Below are positions 53,009 through 60,301 of a stretch of 64,000 nucleotides of DNA, piece by piece. The translations under genes were made by a program, and so were the position numbers. This stretch comes from Longirhabdus pacifica (GTDB lineage: Bacteria > Bacillota > Bacilli > Paenibacillales > DSM-105158). Within the stretch, counting starts at the first letter, position 1. Each line of letters begins with the position of its first letter. The DNA lies in NCBI RefSeq assembly GCF_004115085.1, contig NZ_QXJP01000016.1:1-64000 (forward strand), written 5' to 3'. The notes below the pieces were generated by a model. It saw only the letters and a list, made by a program, of their open reading frames with translations. It made no database searches and had not been told where the DNA came from.

Positions 53009-53079
53009 TTATCGATGTAAGTTAACAACGCAAGAATAAACAATCCAAACGCTATGACTTCACCGAAGGAAATATGCAT
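52999..53079 (-). CDS. Type I toxin-like peptide 1 (26 aa)
   Basis: Reads MHISFGEVIAFGLFILALLT then YIDNRK, a single hydrophobic helix with a basic tail, as in Bacillus holin-like/TxpA toxins. An alternative ATG two codons upstream exists. GGAGG lies 8 nt upstream and can pair with CCACTCTC just before it, hiding the RBS. The 5' region is of the class 2 units (4 and 6), the peptide of class 1, so this unit looks recombined. Confidence 0.78.
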   Translation of the reverse strand: MHISFGEVIAFGLFILALLTYIDNRK

Positions 53080-53126
53080 AGGCATCACCTCCCTCTTTGA
53101 GAGTGGAAGTGAGCCGACTAACCATT

Positions 53127-53157
53127 AAGAACAACTATAAAGTTGTTCTTTTTCTTT
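53127..53157 (+). terminator. Palindromic terminator before kelch gene 1
   Basis: AAGAACAACT (53127-53136) and AGTTGTTCTT (53141-53150), followed by TTTCTTT. The same element precedes kelch gene 2 (55895-55918). It would shield the kelch genes from upstream transcription. Confidence 0.65.
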
Positions 53158-53313
53158 ACCCAAACTTAACCGATATAAATTAAGTAGTTGAGATTAATAA
53201 ATTACATAATATTTATAATTAAACATATTATGAATAATTATCATGGACATACCATCTTGTTCGTTGTAATCTAGTATTCGAATTACATAAAATACTAACG
53301 AGGTGGTAGAAAA

Positions 53314-54906
53314 ATGAAGAAATTATTCAGTTTGTTATTGATGATGGCAATGGTATTTACGATTGTTCCTATGGCGGCATTTGGGGCTGATGGTGGTGAT
53401 ACTTGGGTGACAAAAGCTTATATGAATAATGAACGCAGTTATTTTACAAGTGAAGTCGTAGATGAAAAAATGTATGTTTTTGGGGGTAAGAATGAAGCTA
53501 ATAAAATTATATCCAATGTAGAGATGTACGATCCTGTAACAGATACTTGGACAACAAAAGCAGATATGCCAACTATAAGAATAAACCATACAAGTGAAGT
53601 GATTGATGGCAAAGTATATGTTTTTGGGGGTCAAAATGAAGCTAGTGAAAGTTTATCCAGTGTTGAGATGTATGATCCAATTACAGATACTTGGACAGAA
53701 AAAACTATCATGACAACAGCAAGACATAGTCATACAAGTGAAGTGATTGATGACAAAGTGTATGTTTTTGGCGGTTATGACGGCAGTGATAGTGTAAGCA
53801 GTGTAGAAATGTACGATCCTGTAACAAACACATGGACAACAAAAGAGAGTATGGAAACTAGAAGAAACGATCATACAAGTGAAGTGATTGATGGCAAAGT
53901 ATATGTTTTTGCTGGTTTCAGCTCTAATGTCGGATATGAAGTGAGTGTAGAAATCTACGATCCAGTTATGGATGCATGGGCAACAAAAGCAAGTATGACT
54001 AAAAAAAGAGCAAGGCATACAAGTGAAGTGATTGATGGAAAAATATATGTTTTTGGCGGTAATGACGGCAGTGGTGGGTTGAATAGTGTAGAAATGTACG
54101 ATCCTGTTACAGATGCATGGACAACAAAATCAAACATGCAAACAGGTAGAGATTTTCTTGCAAGTGAAGTTGTAAATGGAAAAGTATATATCATTGGAGG
54201 TTTAACTAATCAAATTAAGATTTTGTCCAGTGTAGAAATGTACGATCCTGTAACAGACACATGGACAACAAAAGCGAACATGCAAACGGGTAGATTATTG
54301 CTTGAAAATGAAATAATTAATGGAAAGCTATATGTTATAGGAGGTGTTGGTGTTGGAAACGATTATTTATCTAGTGTGGAAATGTATACCCCAAGTGATA
54401 TTAACATTAATGCACCACTAAACCTAACAGCAACAGGTGGCGACGCTAAAGTAACACTAAATTGGAACGAGGTAACAGACGCAGACACCTACAACGTCTA
54501 CCGCTCTCTAACTTCTGGTGGTCTATATACTTCAGTAGCAACAAACGTATATGGTACATCATATGTAGATAGCCCACTTACAAACGGCACAACATACTAT
54601 TACGTGGTAACCGCAGTGAATGAAAACGGTGAAAGCGCATATTCTAACGAAGCAAGCGCAACACCGCAAGCAGATGATAATAATAACCGTGCTATTCTAA
54701 CGATTATACTAAATAGTGGATTATTGAAAGAGTACGATGTCAGTATGAGCGAAGTAAATCAATTCATGACATGGTACGAAAATAAATCATCTCTATTTTA
54801 CAAGTTCGAAAAAGATTATAACTTAGGTAGCGATGTCAGCCGTACAGATTATGTCGTAAATGATATGATTGAGTTGTTCGAAGTTAGGGAGTATGTTGCT
54901 AAATAA
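53314..54906 (+). CDS. Secreted kelch-FN3 protein 1, 530 aa
   Basis: Signal peptide (residues 1-24, FSLLLMMAMVFTIVPMAAFG). Seven kelch blades follow (residues about 28-365), each with SEVIDGKVYVFGG, SVEMYDP and a TW pair, giving a complete beta-propeller. One FN3 module (APLNLTATGGDAKVTLNW..., about 368-455) and a C-terminal domain of about 70 residues (ILTIILNSGLLKEYDV...MIELFEVREY) complete it. Function unknown; binding of a surface ligand is plausible. RBS GAGGTGG. Its 5' region is almost identical to that of kelch gene 2, showing segmental duplication. Confidence 0.88.
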   Translation: MKKLFSLLLMMAMVFTIVPMAAFGADGGDTWVTKAYMNNERSYFTSEVVDEKMYVFGGKNEANKIISNVEMYDPVTDTWTTKADMPTIRINHTSEVIDGKVYVFGGQNEASESLSSVEMYDPITDTWTEKTIMTTARHSHTSEVIDDKVYVFGGYDGSDSVSSVEMYDPVTNTWTTKESMETRRNDHTSEVIDGKVYVFAGFSSNVGYEVSVEIYDPVMDAWATKASMTKKRARHTSEVIDGKIYVFGGNDGSGGLNSVEMYDPVTDAWTTKSNMQTGRDFLASEVVNGKVYIIGGLTNQIKILSSVEMYDPVTDTWTTKANMQTGRLLLENEIINGKLYVIGGVGVGNDYLSSVEMYTPSDININAPLNLTATGGDAKVTLNWNEVTDADTYNVYRSLTSGGLYTSVATNVYGTSYVDSPLTNGTTYYYVVTAVNENGESAYSNEASATPQADDNNNRAILTIILNSGLLKEYDVSMSEVNQFMTWYENKSSLFYKFEKDYNLGSDVSRTDYVVNDMIELFEVREYVAK

Positions 54907-54986
54907 CATCTTCTCCACTATGCAATTTAAATATATGTGGTATAATTAACTCATCAAATGCTAAATAAAGTACTCACATTCGTAGG

Positions 54987-55150
54987 TATAATTTAAGCAT
55001 CAACATGATACGATAATAAAAAGGAACCAGCTGTAACTGGTTCCCTGTACAACACTTGTGTGGGAATTCCCTCCAAGATGTTAAAAATAATTTATGTTGC
55101 GAAATAACCCACTCGGTCTGTGAAAACCATTTGAGTGGGTTATTTCTTTT
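54987..55150 (+). ncRNA. Candidate antitoxin RNA 2
   Basis: -10 TATAAT 54987-54992 (another at 54941-54946). The first stem here is GGAACCAG/CTGGTTCC instead of GGAGTCGG/CCGACTCC, changed on both sides. The 3' hairpin AAATAACCCACT/AGTGGGTTATTT overlaps the stop of toxin 2. Confidence 0.65.
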
Positions 55151-55220
55151 TCTCGATGTAAGTTAACAACGCAAGAATAAACAATCCAAACGCTATTACT
55201 TCACCGAAGGAAATATGCAT
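55140..55220 (-). CDS. Type I toxin-like peptide 2 (26 aa)
   Basis: Same peptide as unit 1 except the tail YIEKKK. The RBS GGAGG is enclosed in a CCTCC-TATAA-GGAGG hairpin just upstream, a common way of blocking toxin translation. Confidence 0.78.
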   Translation of the reverse strand: MHISFGEVIAFGLFILALLTYIEKKK

Positions 55221-55280
55221 AGGCATCACCTCCTTATAGGAGGGAGCCTTCCCACTCAGTTGATGTTGTACATGTTCATA

Positions 55281-55460
55281 TTAACACAATTATCAGTTTA
55301 TGGTATAATATACTCGTCAACATGATACCATAATAAAAAGGAGTCGGTTGCAGCCGACTCCCTGTACAACATTTGTGTGGGAATTCCCTCCATGATGTTT
55401 TAAATTGAAAGTTATAGAAATAACCCACTTCTCTTTGGATGGATGAGTGGGTTATTTCCT
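55281..55460 (+). ncRNA. Candidate antitoxin RNA 3
   Basis: Promoter TTAACA (55281-55286), 17 nt, TATAAT (55304-55309); RNA from about 55316. Stem GGAGTCGG/CCGACTCC (55340-55361), then a 3' hairpin ending near 55457 across the stop of toxin 3. Confidence 0.7.
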
Positions 55461-55532
55461 GTTTTCGATGTAAGTTAACAACGCAAGAATAAACAATCCG
55501 AACGCTATGACTTCACCGAAGGAAATATGCAT
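55452..55532 (-). CDS. Type I toxin-like peptide 3 (26 aa)
   Basis: Class 1 peptide with tail YIENRK. GGAGG is paired with CCTCC six nt upstream. Confidence 0.78.
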   Translation of the reverse strand: MHISFGEVIAFGLFILALLTYIENRK

Positions 55533-55594
55533 AGGCATCACCTCCTTATATGGAGGGAGCCTTCCCACTCAAATTGATGTTGTACATGTTCATA

Positions 55595-55775
55595 TTAACA
55601 CAATTATCAGTTTATGGTATAATATACTCGTCAACATGATACGATAATAAAAAGACCGCAGGTGCTGCTAACACCCACGGTCAGTACAACTGATGATCTC
55701 CAAAAAGGGATCGGCTCATAAATTGATCAAACTGTAGACTGCCTGAGCTGCGAACTCAAGGGCAGTCTATTTGCG
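55595..55775 (+). ncRNA. Candidate antitoxin RNA 4
   Basis: Promoter TTAACA (55595-55600), 17 nt, TATAAT (55618-55623); RNA from about 55630. The stem GACCG...CGGTC (55654-55682) differs from class 1. It ends in AGACTGCC/GGCAGTCT (55736-55768), overlapping the toxin 4 stop. Confidence 0.68.
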
Positions 55776-55847
55776 TCTATCGGACATTATCATTACGATC
55801 AATGACCCGAAAGCAATCATTAACGTTATAACTTGATAAGTGTCCAT
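55767..55847 (-). CDS. Type I toxin-like peptide 4 (26 aa, class 2)
   Basis: Reads MDTYQVITLMIAFGSLIVMI then MSDRRK, the TxpA/BsrG-like pattern (M.TYE..-hydrophobic-basic tail). The GAGGTAGG RBS can pair with CCACTCTC upstream. Confidence 0.82.
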   Translation of the reverse strand: MDTYQVITLMIAFGSLIVMIMSDRRK

Positions 55848-56080
55848 ATGCATCACCTACCTCTTTGAGAGTGGAAGTGAGCCGACTAACCCTCAAGAAC
55901 AACTTTAAAGTTGTTCTTTTTCTTTTCCTATACTTAGACGATATAAATTAAGTAAGCGAGATAAATAAATTACATAATATTAATAATTAAACATATTATG
56001 CATAATTATCATGGACATACCATCTCGTTCGTTGTAATCTAGTATTCGAATTACATAAAATACTAAAAAGGTGGAGAAAT

Positions 56081-57538
56081 ATGAAGAAATTATTTAGTTT
56101 GTTACTGATGATGGCAATGGTTTTTACGATTGTTCCTGTGGCGATGTTTGCTGCTGATAGCGGTGGTACGTGGGAGACCGGGACACCGATGACTACTGCT
56201 AGATATGGTCATGGTGTCGCTGAAGTAAATGGGAAAATATATGTTATTGGGGGTTATTCTTCTGATATAGGTCATCTGAATACTGTGGAGATGTATAACC
56301 CTGAAACAAACACATGGACAACTAAAAGTCCTATGCCAACTAGTAGACTTATTTTTGGTACTGCTGTAGTTAACGGAAAAATCTACGCTATAGGTGGACA
56401 AGACAAAAATCTTAATCGATTAGATGTTGTTGAAATGTATGATCCTGATACAGACTCATGGACAACTAAAAGTCCTATGCCAACTAAAAGACATAGCCCT
56501 GGAGTAGAAGAAATAAATGGTAATATTTATGTTATAGGTGGTTATAGTCAAAATAGCAAAAACTTAACGACAGTAGAAATGTATGATCCATATACAGATG
56601 ATTGGGAAACTATGAATTCAATGCCCACTGAAAGACGTTTATTAGATGTGGCAGTTTCTCAAAGCAAAATTTATGCTTTTGGGGGGTTTAGTGATTCAGG
56701 TTATTTAAATATTATTGAAGAGTATAGTCCCGATACAGACTCATGGACAACTAAAAGTCCTATGCCAACTAAACGCAGTATGACTACTTCAGTAGTTTTG
56801 AAAAACAAAATATATGTTATTGGTGGGCATAATTATGATGAGTTAAATGAAGATATGAGGTTAGACACTGTAGAGGTTTATGATCCTAATTCAAATAGTT
56901 GGGAAACTAAAGAAAAAATGATAACTGGAAGAAGTCACGCTGGTTCAGTAATATTAAATAATAAAATTTATGTATTAGGTGGTCTTAGTAATACGACTGA
57001 ACTAAACACAGTAGAAATTTACACTCCAGAAAGTGAGGTAGACGCACCCCTAAACCTAACAGCAACTGGTGGTAATGCTAAAGTAACGTTAAACTGGACC
57101 GAGGTAACAGAAGCAGACACCTACAACGTCTACCGTTCCCTTACTTCTGGTGGTCCATACACATCTGTAGCAACAAACGTATACAGTACATCATATGTAG
57201 ATAGCCCACTTACAAACGGCACAACATACTATTACGTGGTAACCGCAGTGAATGAAAACGGTGAAAGCGCATATTCTAACGAAGCAAGCGCAACACCGCA
57301 AGCAGATGATAATAATAACCGTGCTATTCTAACGATTATACTGAATAGTGGATTATTGAAAGAATACGATGTCAGTATGAGCGAAGTAAATCAATTCATG
57401 ACATGGTATGAAAGTAAGTCATCACTTTTCTATCAGTTTGAGAAGGACTACAACTTAGGTAGCGATATTAGCCGTACAGATTATGTGGTACATGATATGA
57501 TCGAGTTGTTTGAAGTCAGGGAATATGAAGCTAAATAG
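56081..57538 (+). CDS. Secreted kelch-FN3 protein 2, 485 aa
   Basis: Same plan as protein 1 with six kelch blades (GKIYVIGG, TVEMYDP, SWTTKSPMPTKR repeats) instead of seven. Signal peptide and 5' region are nearly identical, the propeller is much diverged, and the FN3 plus C-terminal domain are again almost identical at nucleotide level. This mosaic suggests gene conversion at both ends or selection for variation in the propeller. RBS AAAGGTGG. Confidence 0.88.
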   Translation: MKKLFSLLLMMAMVFTIVPVAMFAADSGGTWETGTPMTTARYGHGVAEVNGKIYVIGGYSSDIGHLNTVEMYNPETNTWTTKSPMPTSRLIFGTAVVNGKIYAIGGQDKNLNRLDVVEMYDPDTDSWTTKSPMPTKRHSPGVEEINGNIYVIGGYSQNSKNLTTVEMYDPYTDDWETMNSMPTERRLLDVAVSQSKIYAFGGFSDSGYLNIIEEYSPDTDSWTTKSPMPTKRSMTTSVVLKNKIYVIGGHNYDELNEDMRLDTVEVYDPNSNSWETKEKMITGRSHAGSVILNNKIYVLGGLSNTTELNTVEIYTPESEVDAPLNLTATGGNAKVTLNWTEVTEADTYNVYRSLTSGGPYTSVATNVYSTSYVDSPLTNGTTYYYVVTAVNENGESAYSNEASATPQADDNNNRAILTIILNSGLLKEYDVSMSEVNQFMTWYESKSSLFYQFEKDYNLGSDISRTDYVVHDMIELFEVREYEAK

Positions 57539-57570
57539 CAGCTTCCCTACTCTACAGTTTAAATATATGG

Positions 57571-57730
57571 TATAATATGCTCATCAACATGATACGATAA
57601 TAAAAAGGAGTCGGTTGCAGCCGACTCCCTATACAACACTATGTGGGAATTTCCCTCCTATTGTGTTTAAAACAATTTTGTCTAAGAAATAACCCACGAT
57701 GATTTAGCTGTCAAGTGGGTTATTTCCTGT
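57571..57730 (+). ncRNA. Candidate antitoxin RNA 5
   Basis: -10 TATAAT (57571-57576); stem GGAGTCGG/CCGACTCC (57607-57628); 3' hairpin with arms AAATAACCCAC/GTGGGTTATTT ending at 57725, overlapping toxin 5. Confidence 0.65.
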
Positions 57731-57800
57731 TTTCGATGTAAGTTAACAACGCAAGAATAAACAATCCAAACGCTATTACTTCACCGAAGGAAATATGCAT
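57720..57800 (-). CDS. Type I toxin-like peptide 5 (26 aa)
   Basis: Class 1 peptide, tail YIENRK; RBS inside CCTCC-TATAA-GGAGG as in unit 2. Confidence 0.78.
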   Translation of the reverse strand: MHISFGEVIAFGLFILALLTYIENRK

Positions 57801-57860
57801 AGGCATCACCTCCTTATAGGAGGGAGCCTTCCCACTCAGTTGATGTTGTACATGTTCATA

Positions 57861-58037
57861 TTAACACAATTATCAGTTTATGGTATAATATACTCGTCAA
57901 CATGATATGATAATAAAAAGACCGCAGGTGATGGTAACACCCACGGTCAGTACAACAGGTGATCTCCGTAAGGGGATCGGCTCATAGATTACTGTGTAGA
58001 CTGCCTGATCTGCGAACTCAAGGGCAGTCTATTTGCG
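57861..58037 (+). ncRNA. Candidate antitoxin RNA 6
   Basis: Promoter TTAACA (57861-57866), 17 nt, TATAAT (57884-57889). Class 2 stem GACCG...CGGTC (57920-57948) and end hairpin AGACTGCC/GGCAGTCT (57998-58030) overlapping the toxin 6 stop. Confidence 0.68.
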
Positions 58038-58109
58038 TCTATCGGACATTATCATCACGATCAATGACCCCAAAGCAATCATTAACGTTATAACTTGATA
58101 AGTGTCCAT
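58029..58109 (-). CDS. Type I toxin-like peptide 6 (26 aa, class 2)
   Basis: MDTYQVITLMIALGSLIVMI then MSDRRK, one residue different from unit 4. RBS GGGAG close to CCACTCTC. It is the unit nearest sigK exon 1. Confidence 0.8.
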   Translation of the reverse strand: MDTYQVITLMIALGSLIVMIMSDRRK

Positions 58110-58178
58110 ATGCATCAACTCCCTCTTTGAGAGTGGAAGTGAGCCGACTAACCCTTGAGGAGCCATTCTATTATACGG

Positions 58179-58210
58179 GTAATGAAAAGATTAATTCATC
58201 TTTCCATTAC
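58179..58210 (-). repeat. Inverted repeat next to the exon 1 att arm
   Basis: A 13-bp stem (GTAATG[A/G]AAAGAT type arms, one mismatch that becomes G-U in the minus-strand RNA), loop 6 nt. It includes the stop codon of the unspliced exon 1 frame. It could end the premature sigK transcript or be an accessory recombinase site. Confidence 0.5.
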
Positions 58211-58231
58211 ACCACTCCTGACTTTAGAATC
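58210..58231. repeat. att arm of element A at exon 1
   Basis: These 22 nt, in minus-strand sense starting GATTCTAAAGTCAGG directly after core GA (58232-58233), form the inverted partner of 50638-50659 (18 of 22 identical). Confidence 0.88.
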
Positions 58232-58569
58232 TCATTTTCAATACAGCGTGCTGCAAACGTAGCTAGTTTTGTACCTTTGTTAGGCTGAAAACTTTCAATT
58301 GCTTTAATTAAACCAATCGTTCCAATCGATATGAGGTCTTCTGTATCCTCTCCCGTATTATCGAATTTTTTAACAATGTGAGCAACTAAGCGTAAATTAT
58401 GTTCTATCAATACATTTCTTGATTGCATATTACCTTGCCCCATCAACTCTAAATGCTTTACTTCCTCGGTTTGCGTCAAAGGTTGCGGGAACACATTATT
58501 TTTCACATACGATACAAGCAGCATGAACTCTTTTACAAATATAACGATACTTGTAATAAGACCAGGCAC
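58232..58569 (-). CDS. sigK: sigK exon 1: N-terminal part of pro-sigma-K (spoIVCB equivalent)
   Basis: Encodes residues 1-112 and two bases of codon 113. Start GTG 58567-58569 has AGGAGG six bases upstream ([20 protein letters not shown]). The 20-residue pro-sequence is followed by [11 protein letters not shown], the site cut by SpoIVFB in B. subtilis. Sigma region 2 follows: [37 protein letters not shown] and [11 protein letters not shown]. Without excision the frame continues ILKSGVV and stops at 58207, giving an inactive fragment. Joined to exons 2 and 3 it yields 237 aa, close to the 241 aa of B. subtilis. Confidence 0.95.
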
Positions 58570-58661
58570 ACAGCACCTCCTAAAAGGGAATAGCAAGTCT
58601 TTTTATACCCCTGCTTTTACAACACAAATACAACAAACTTTTCTTTTCAGAGCAACTTTTA

Positions 58662-58689
58662 CATTGTATGTAGGCGAATACCTAACCGT
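58662..58689 (-). promoter_or_regulatory. Candidate mother-cell (sigma-K/sigma-E type) promoter of sigK
   Basis: Minus strand: AC (58688-58689), 17 nt, CATACAATG (58662-58670), close to the sigma-K pattern AC-N17-CATANNNTA and to the sigma-E -10. It is about 90 nt upstream of the GTG, as expected for autoregulated sigK. Confidence 0.55.
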
Positions 58690-58814
58690 GCCTGTTTGCA
58701 AAAAAAATACAAAATTGACGAACTATGAAAGCTAATAGACTAATGATGGTACAGATCATATCATATAAATAAAGGAAATATTCAGAAAATAAACATGAGA
58801 AAGGAGAATGTGCT

Positions 58815-58841
58815 GTGCCTTTAATTCGCGGTAGACCTTAG
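58815..58841 (+). CDS. Leader peptide MPLIRGRP upstream of the MFS exporter
   Basis: An eight-codon frame from GTG with AAGGAG eight bases upstream ends in R-G-R-P. Arginine-x-arginine near the end is the +x+ motif that stalls macrolide-bound ribosomes in erm and mef leaders. Its stop lies 28 nt before the hairpin that hides the exporter RBS. Confidence 0.55.
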   Translation: MPLIRGRP

Positions 58842-58868
58842 CCCATCATTTATTACACGGCTAATTCC

Positions 58869-58909
58869 CCTCCTTTAGATGAACAATCACAAGTTCATTT
58901 AAAAGGAGG
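58869..58909 (+). promoter_or_regulatory. RBS-sequestering attenuator hairpin
   Basis: CCTCCTTT (58869-58876) pairs perfectly with AAAGGAGG (58902-58909), the RBS of the MFS gene; the inner GATGAAC/GTTCATT extends the stem. This fits translational attenuation. Confidence 0.7.
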
Positions 58910-58917
58910 ATCAACAC

Positions 58918-60114
58918 TTGAATCATACAAAAACAATGCGACGCGCTCAAGCAAATGTGTATATATTATACGGTTATCAGTTTTTTCATAGCTTTATACT
59001 GGCGTATGTGATTGAACGACTTTTTTGGGAAAGCAGAGGTATATCCATCCAAGAAGTAGTGTGGATACAACTCATTTACGGCTTTATTGTACTCGTGGCA
59101 GAATTACCATCAGGATGGTTTGCAGACCGATTTGCAAGGAAAAATGCAATCATTATCGATGCGATATGCACCTTAACAGAACTATTCATTCTTATTTTTG
59201 CACAACATTTCTGGCATTTTGCTTTCGCTGTAGCTCTTGCAGCAGTTGGTGAAGCTTTTCAAAGTGGTGCCCAACATGCATTACTATACGACTCTTGTAA
59301 AGCAGCAGGTGGGAATCATCATTTTGAAAAAACACTCGGACGTATGCAAGCAGTAAAATACGCTTCTTCTATGATAAGCGCATTACTAGGTGCCATCATT
59401 GCCACAACATATGCATATGTAACGACGTACTGGATTTCGCTTATCAGTTTAGTTATTGCACTGCTTTTGGCCATATGTCTTCGTGAAATAAAAAGGGATG
59501 AAGCCATACAACGCAATCCATTTACATGGGAGATGTGGAAGAATATCTTTACTTTTTTACTGACAAAGAAACATATACGTTACATGCTGGTCATGGGTAT
59601 CTTTAGCGGCAGTATATTCACATATTTAGATGAATTTTGGCAATTGTATTTGGATGCTATCCACTTCCCTGTTTCCTTTTATGGCATCGTAAGTGTATTA
59701 TGTGCCATTGCCGTTATCATTGGCAGCATCATTTCATACTCCATCAGAGTAAAACTAGGACTTCATGCATCTATCGTATGGATGCTTTTCATTAGTACGT
59801 TGTGCGTATCGCTACTTGTTATTATTCCTTTTTGGTATGTCATTACTGCACTTACACTGCTATATTTAACTTTTGCTGTGATTAAACCTATGTTCTACAG
59901 TTATTTACATGAGCATGCTTTAGACGCATATAGAGCATCCATTGAATCTGCCTTTTCCATCATGCAGCATATTGCCATCATCATCATCGGTATCCCTTTC
60001 GGTTACTTGTCATCCCACTGTAGCATTTTTATTGGATTTGCCTACTTGGCATCTGTGTTGATCGTTTTCACTAGCATGTCCTTTCTGAACCGCAACATCA
60101 AGCTTGAAACGTAG
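58918..60114 (+). CDS. MFS efflux transporter
   Basis: A 398-aa membrane protein with 12 predicted helices. The loop 2-3 signature is SGWFADRFARKNAIII, a variant of G-x-x-x-D-R-x-G-R-R/K. Start TTG 58918 with AAAGGAGG upstream. Similarity is to drug/macrolide-type MFS exporters; the actual substrate is unknown. The leader peptide and hairpin suggest induction by a ribosome-targeting compound. Confidence 0.85.
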   Translation: MNHTKTMRRAQANVYILYGYQFFHSFILAYVIERLFWESRGISIQEVVWIQLIYGFIVLVAELPSGWFADRFARKNAIIIDAICTLTELFILIFAQHFWHFAFAVALAAVGEAFQSGAQHALLYDSCKAAGGNHHFEKTLGRMQAVKYASSMISALLGAIIATTYAYVTTYWISLISLVIALLLAICLREIKRDEAIQRNPFTWEMWKNIFTFLLTKKHIRYMLVMGIFSGSIFTYLDEFWQLYLDAIHFPVSFYGIVSVLCAIAVIIGSIISYSIRVKLGLHASIVWMLFISTLCVSLLVIIPFWYVITALTLLYLTFAVIKPMFYSYLHEHALDAYRASIESAFSIMQHIAIIIIGIPFGYLSSHCSIFIGFAYLASVLIVFTSMSFLNRNIKLET

Positions 60115-60155
60115 ATATGCAACCAACTCTAACGAATAAGCACAAATATAAAATG

Positions 60156-60192
60156 AACGCGCTATACATTGAAATATAGCGCGTTTTACTTA
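60156..60192 (+). terminator. Terminator of the MFS gene
   Basis: Eleven perfect base pairs (AACGCGCTATA, 60156-60166 with 60175-60185), loop 8 nt, then TTACTTATT. Confidence 0.82.
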
Positions 60193-60301
60193 TTCCTATT
60201 TTCTAACATACTGTCAATAAACGGCTGTAATAAAATCACAACATAAGATTCGCCATTCTATTTATCTAGCCATTTCATTGCATATTACAAATACTACAAC
60301 A

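Larger units (their letters stand above)
50638..58231. mobile_element. Element A: skin-like sigK-intervening element (about 7.6 kb)
   Basis: The DNA between sigK exons 1 and 2. Crossover at GA (58232-58233 and 50636-50637) would release a 7596-bp circle and give GAAAAT-GA-AATTTTAATG, codons E-N-E-I-L-M. The circle junction would be GATTCTAA-type arms around GA, a near-palindromic attP. The insertion codon agrees with the skin element of B. subtilis as I recall it. Cargo: SpoIVCA-like recombinase, six type I toxin modules, two kelch-FN3 genes and remnants. Confidence 0.92.

Noticed and set aside
53335-54194. Minus-strand frames over kelch gene 1
   Set aside because: Repetitive His/Thr/Ile-rich shadows of the kelch repeats.
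52800-58140. CRISPR array or IS terminal repeats
   Set aside because: Repeats are long (about 250 nt), carry small ORFs, promoters and terminators, and are irregularly spaced; there are no short direct repeats with unique spacers and no transposase.
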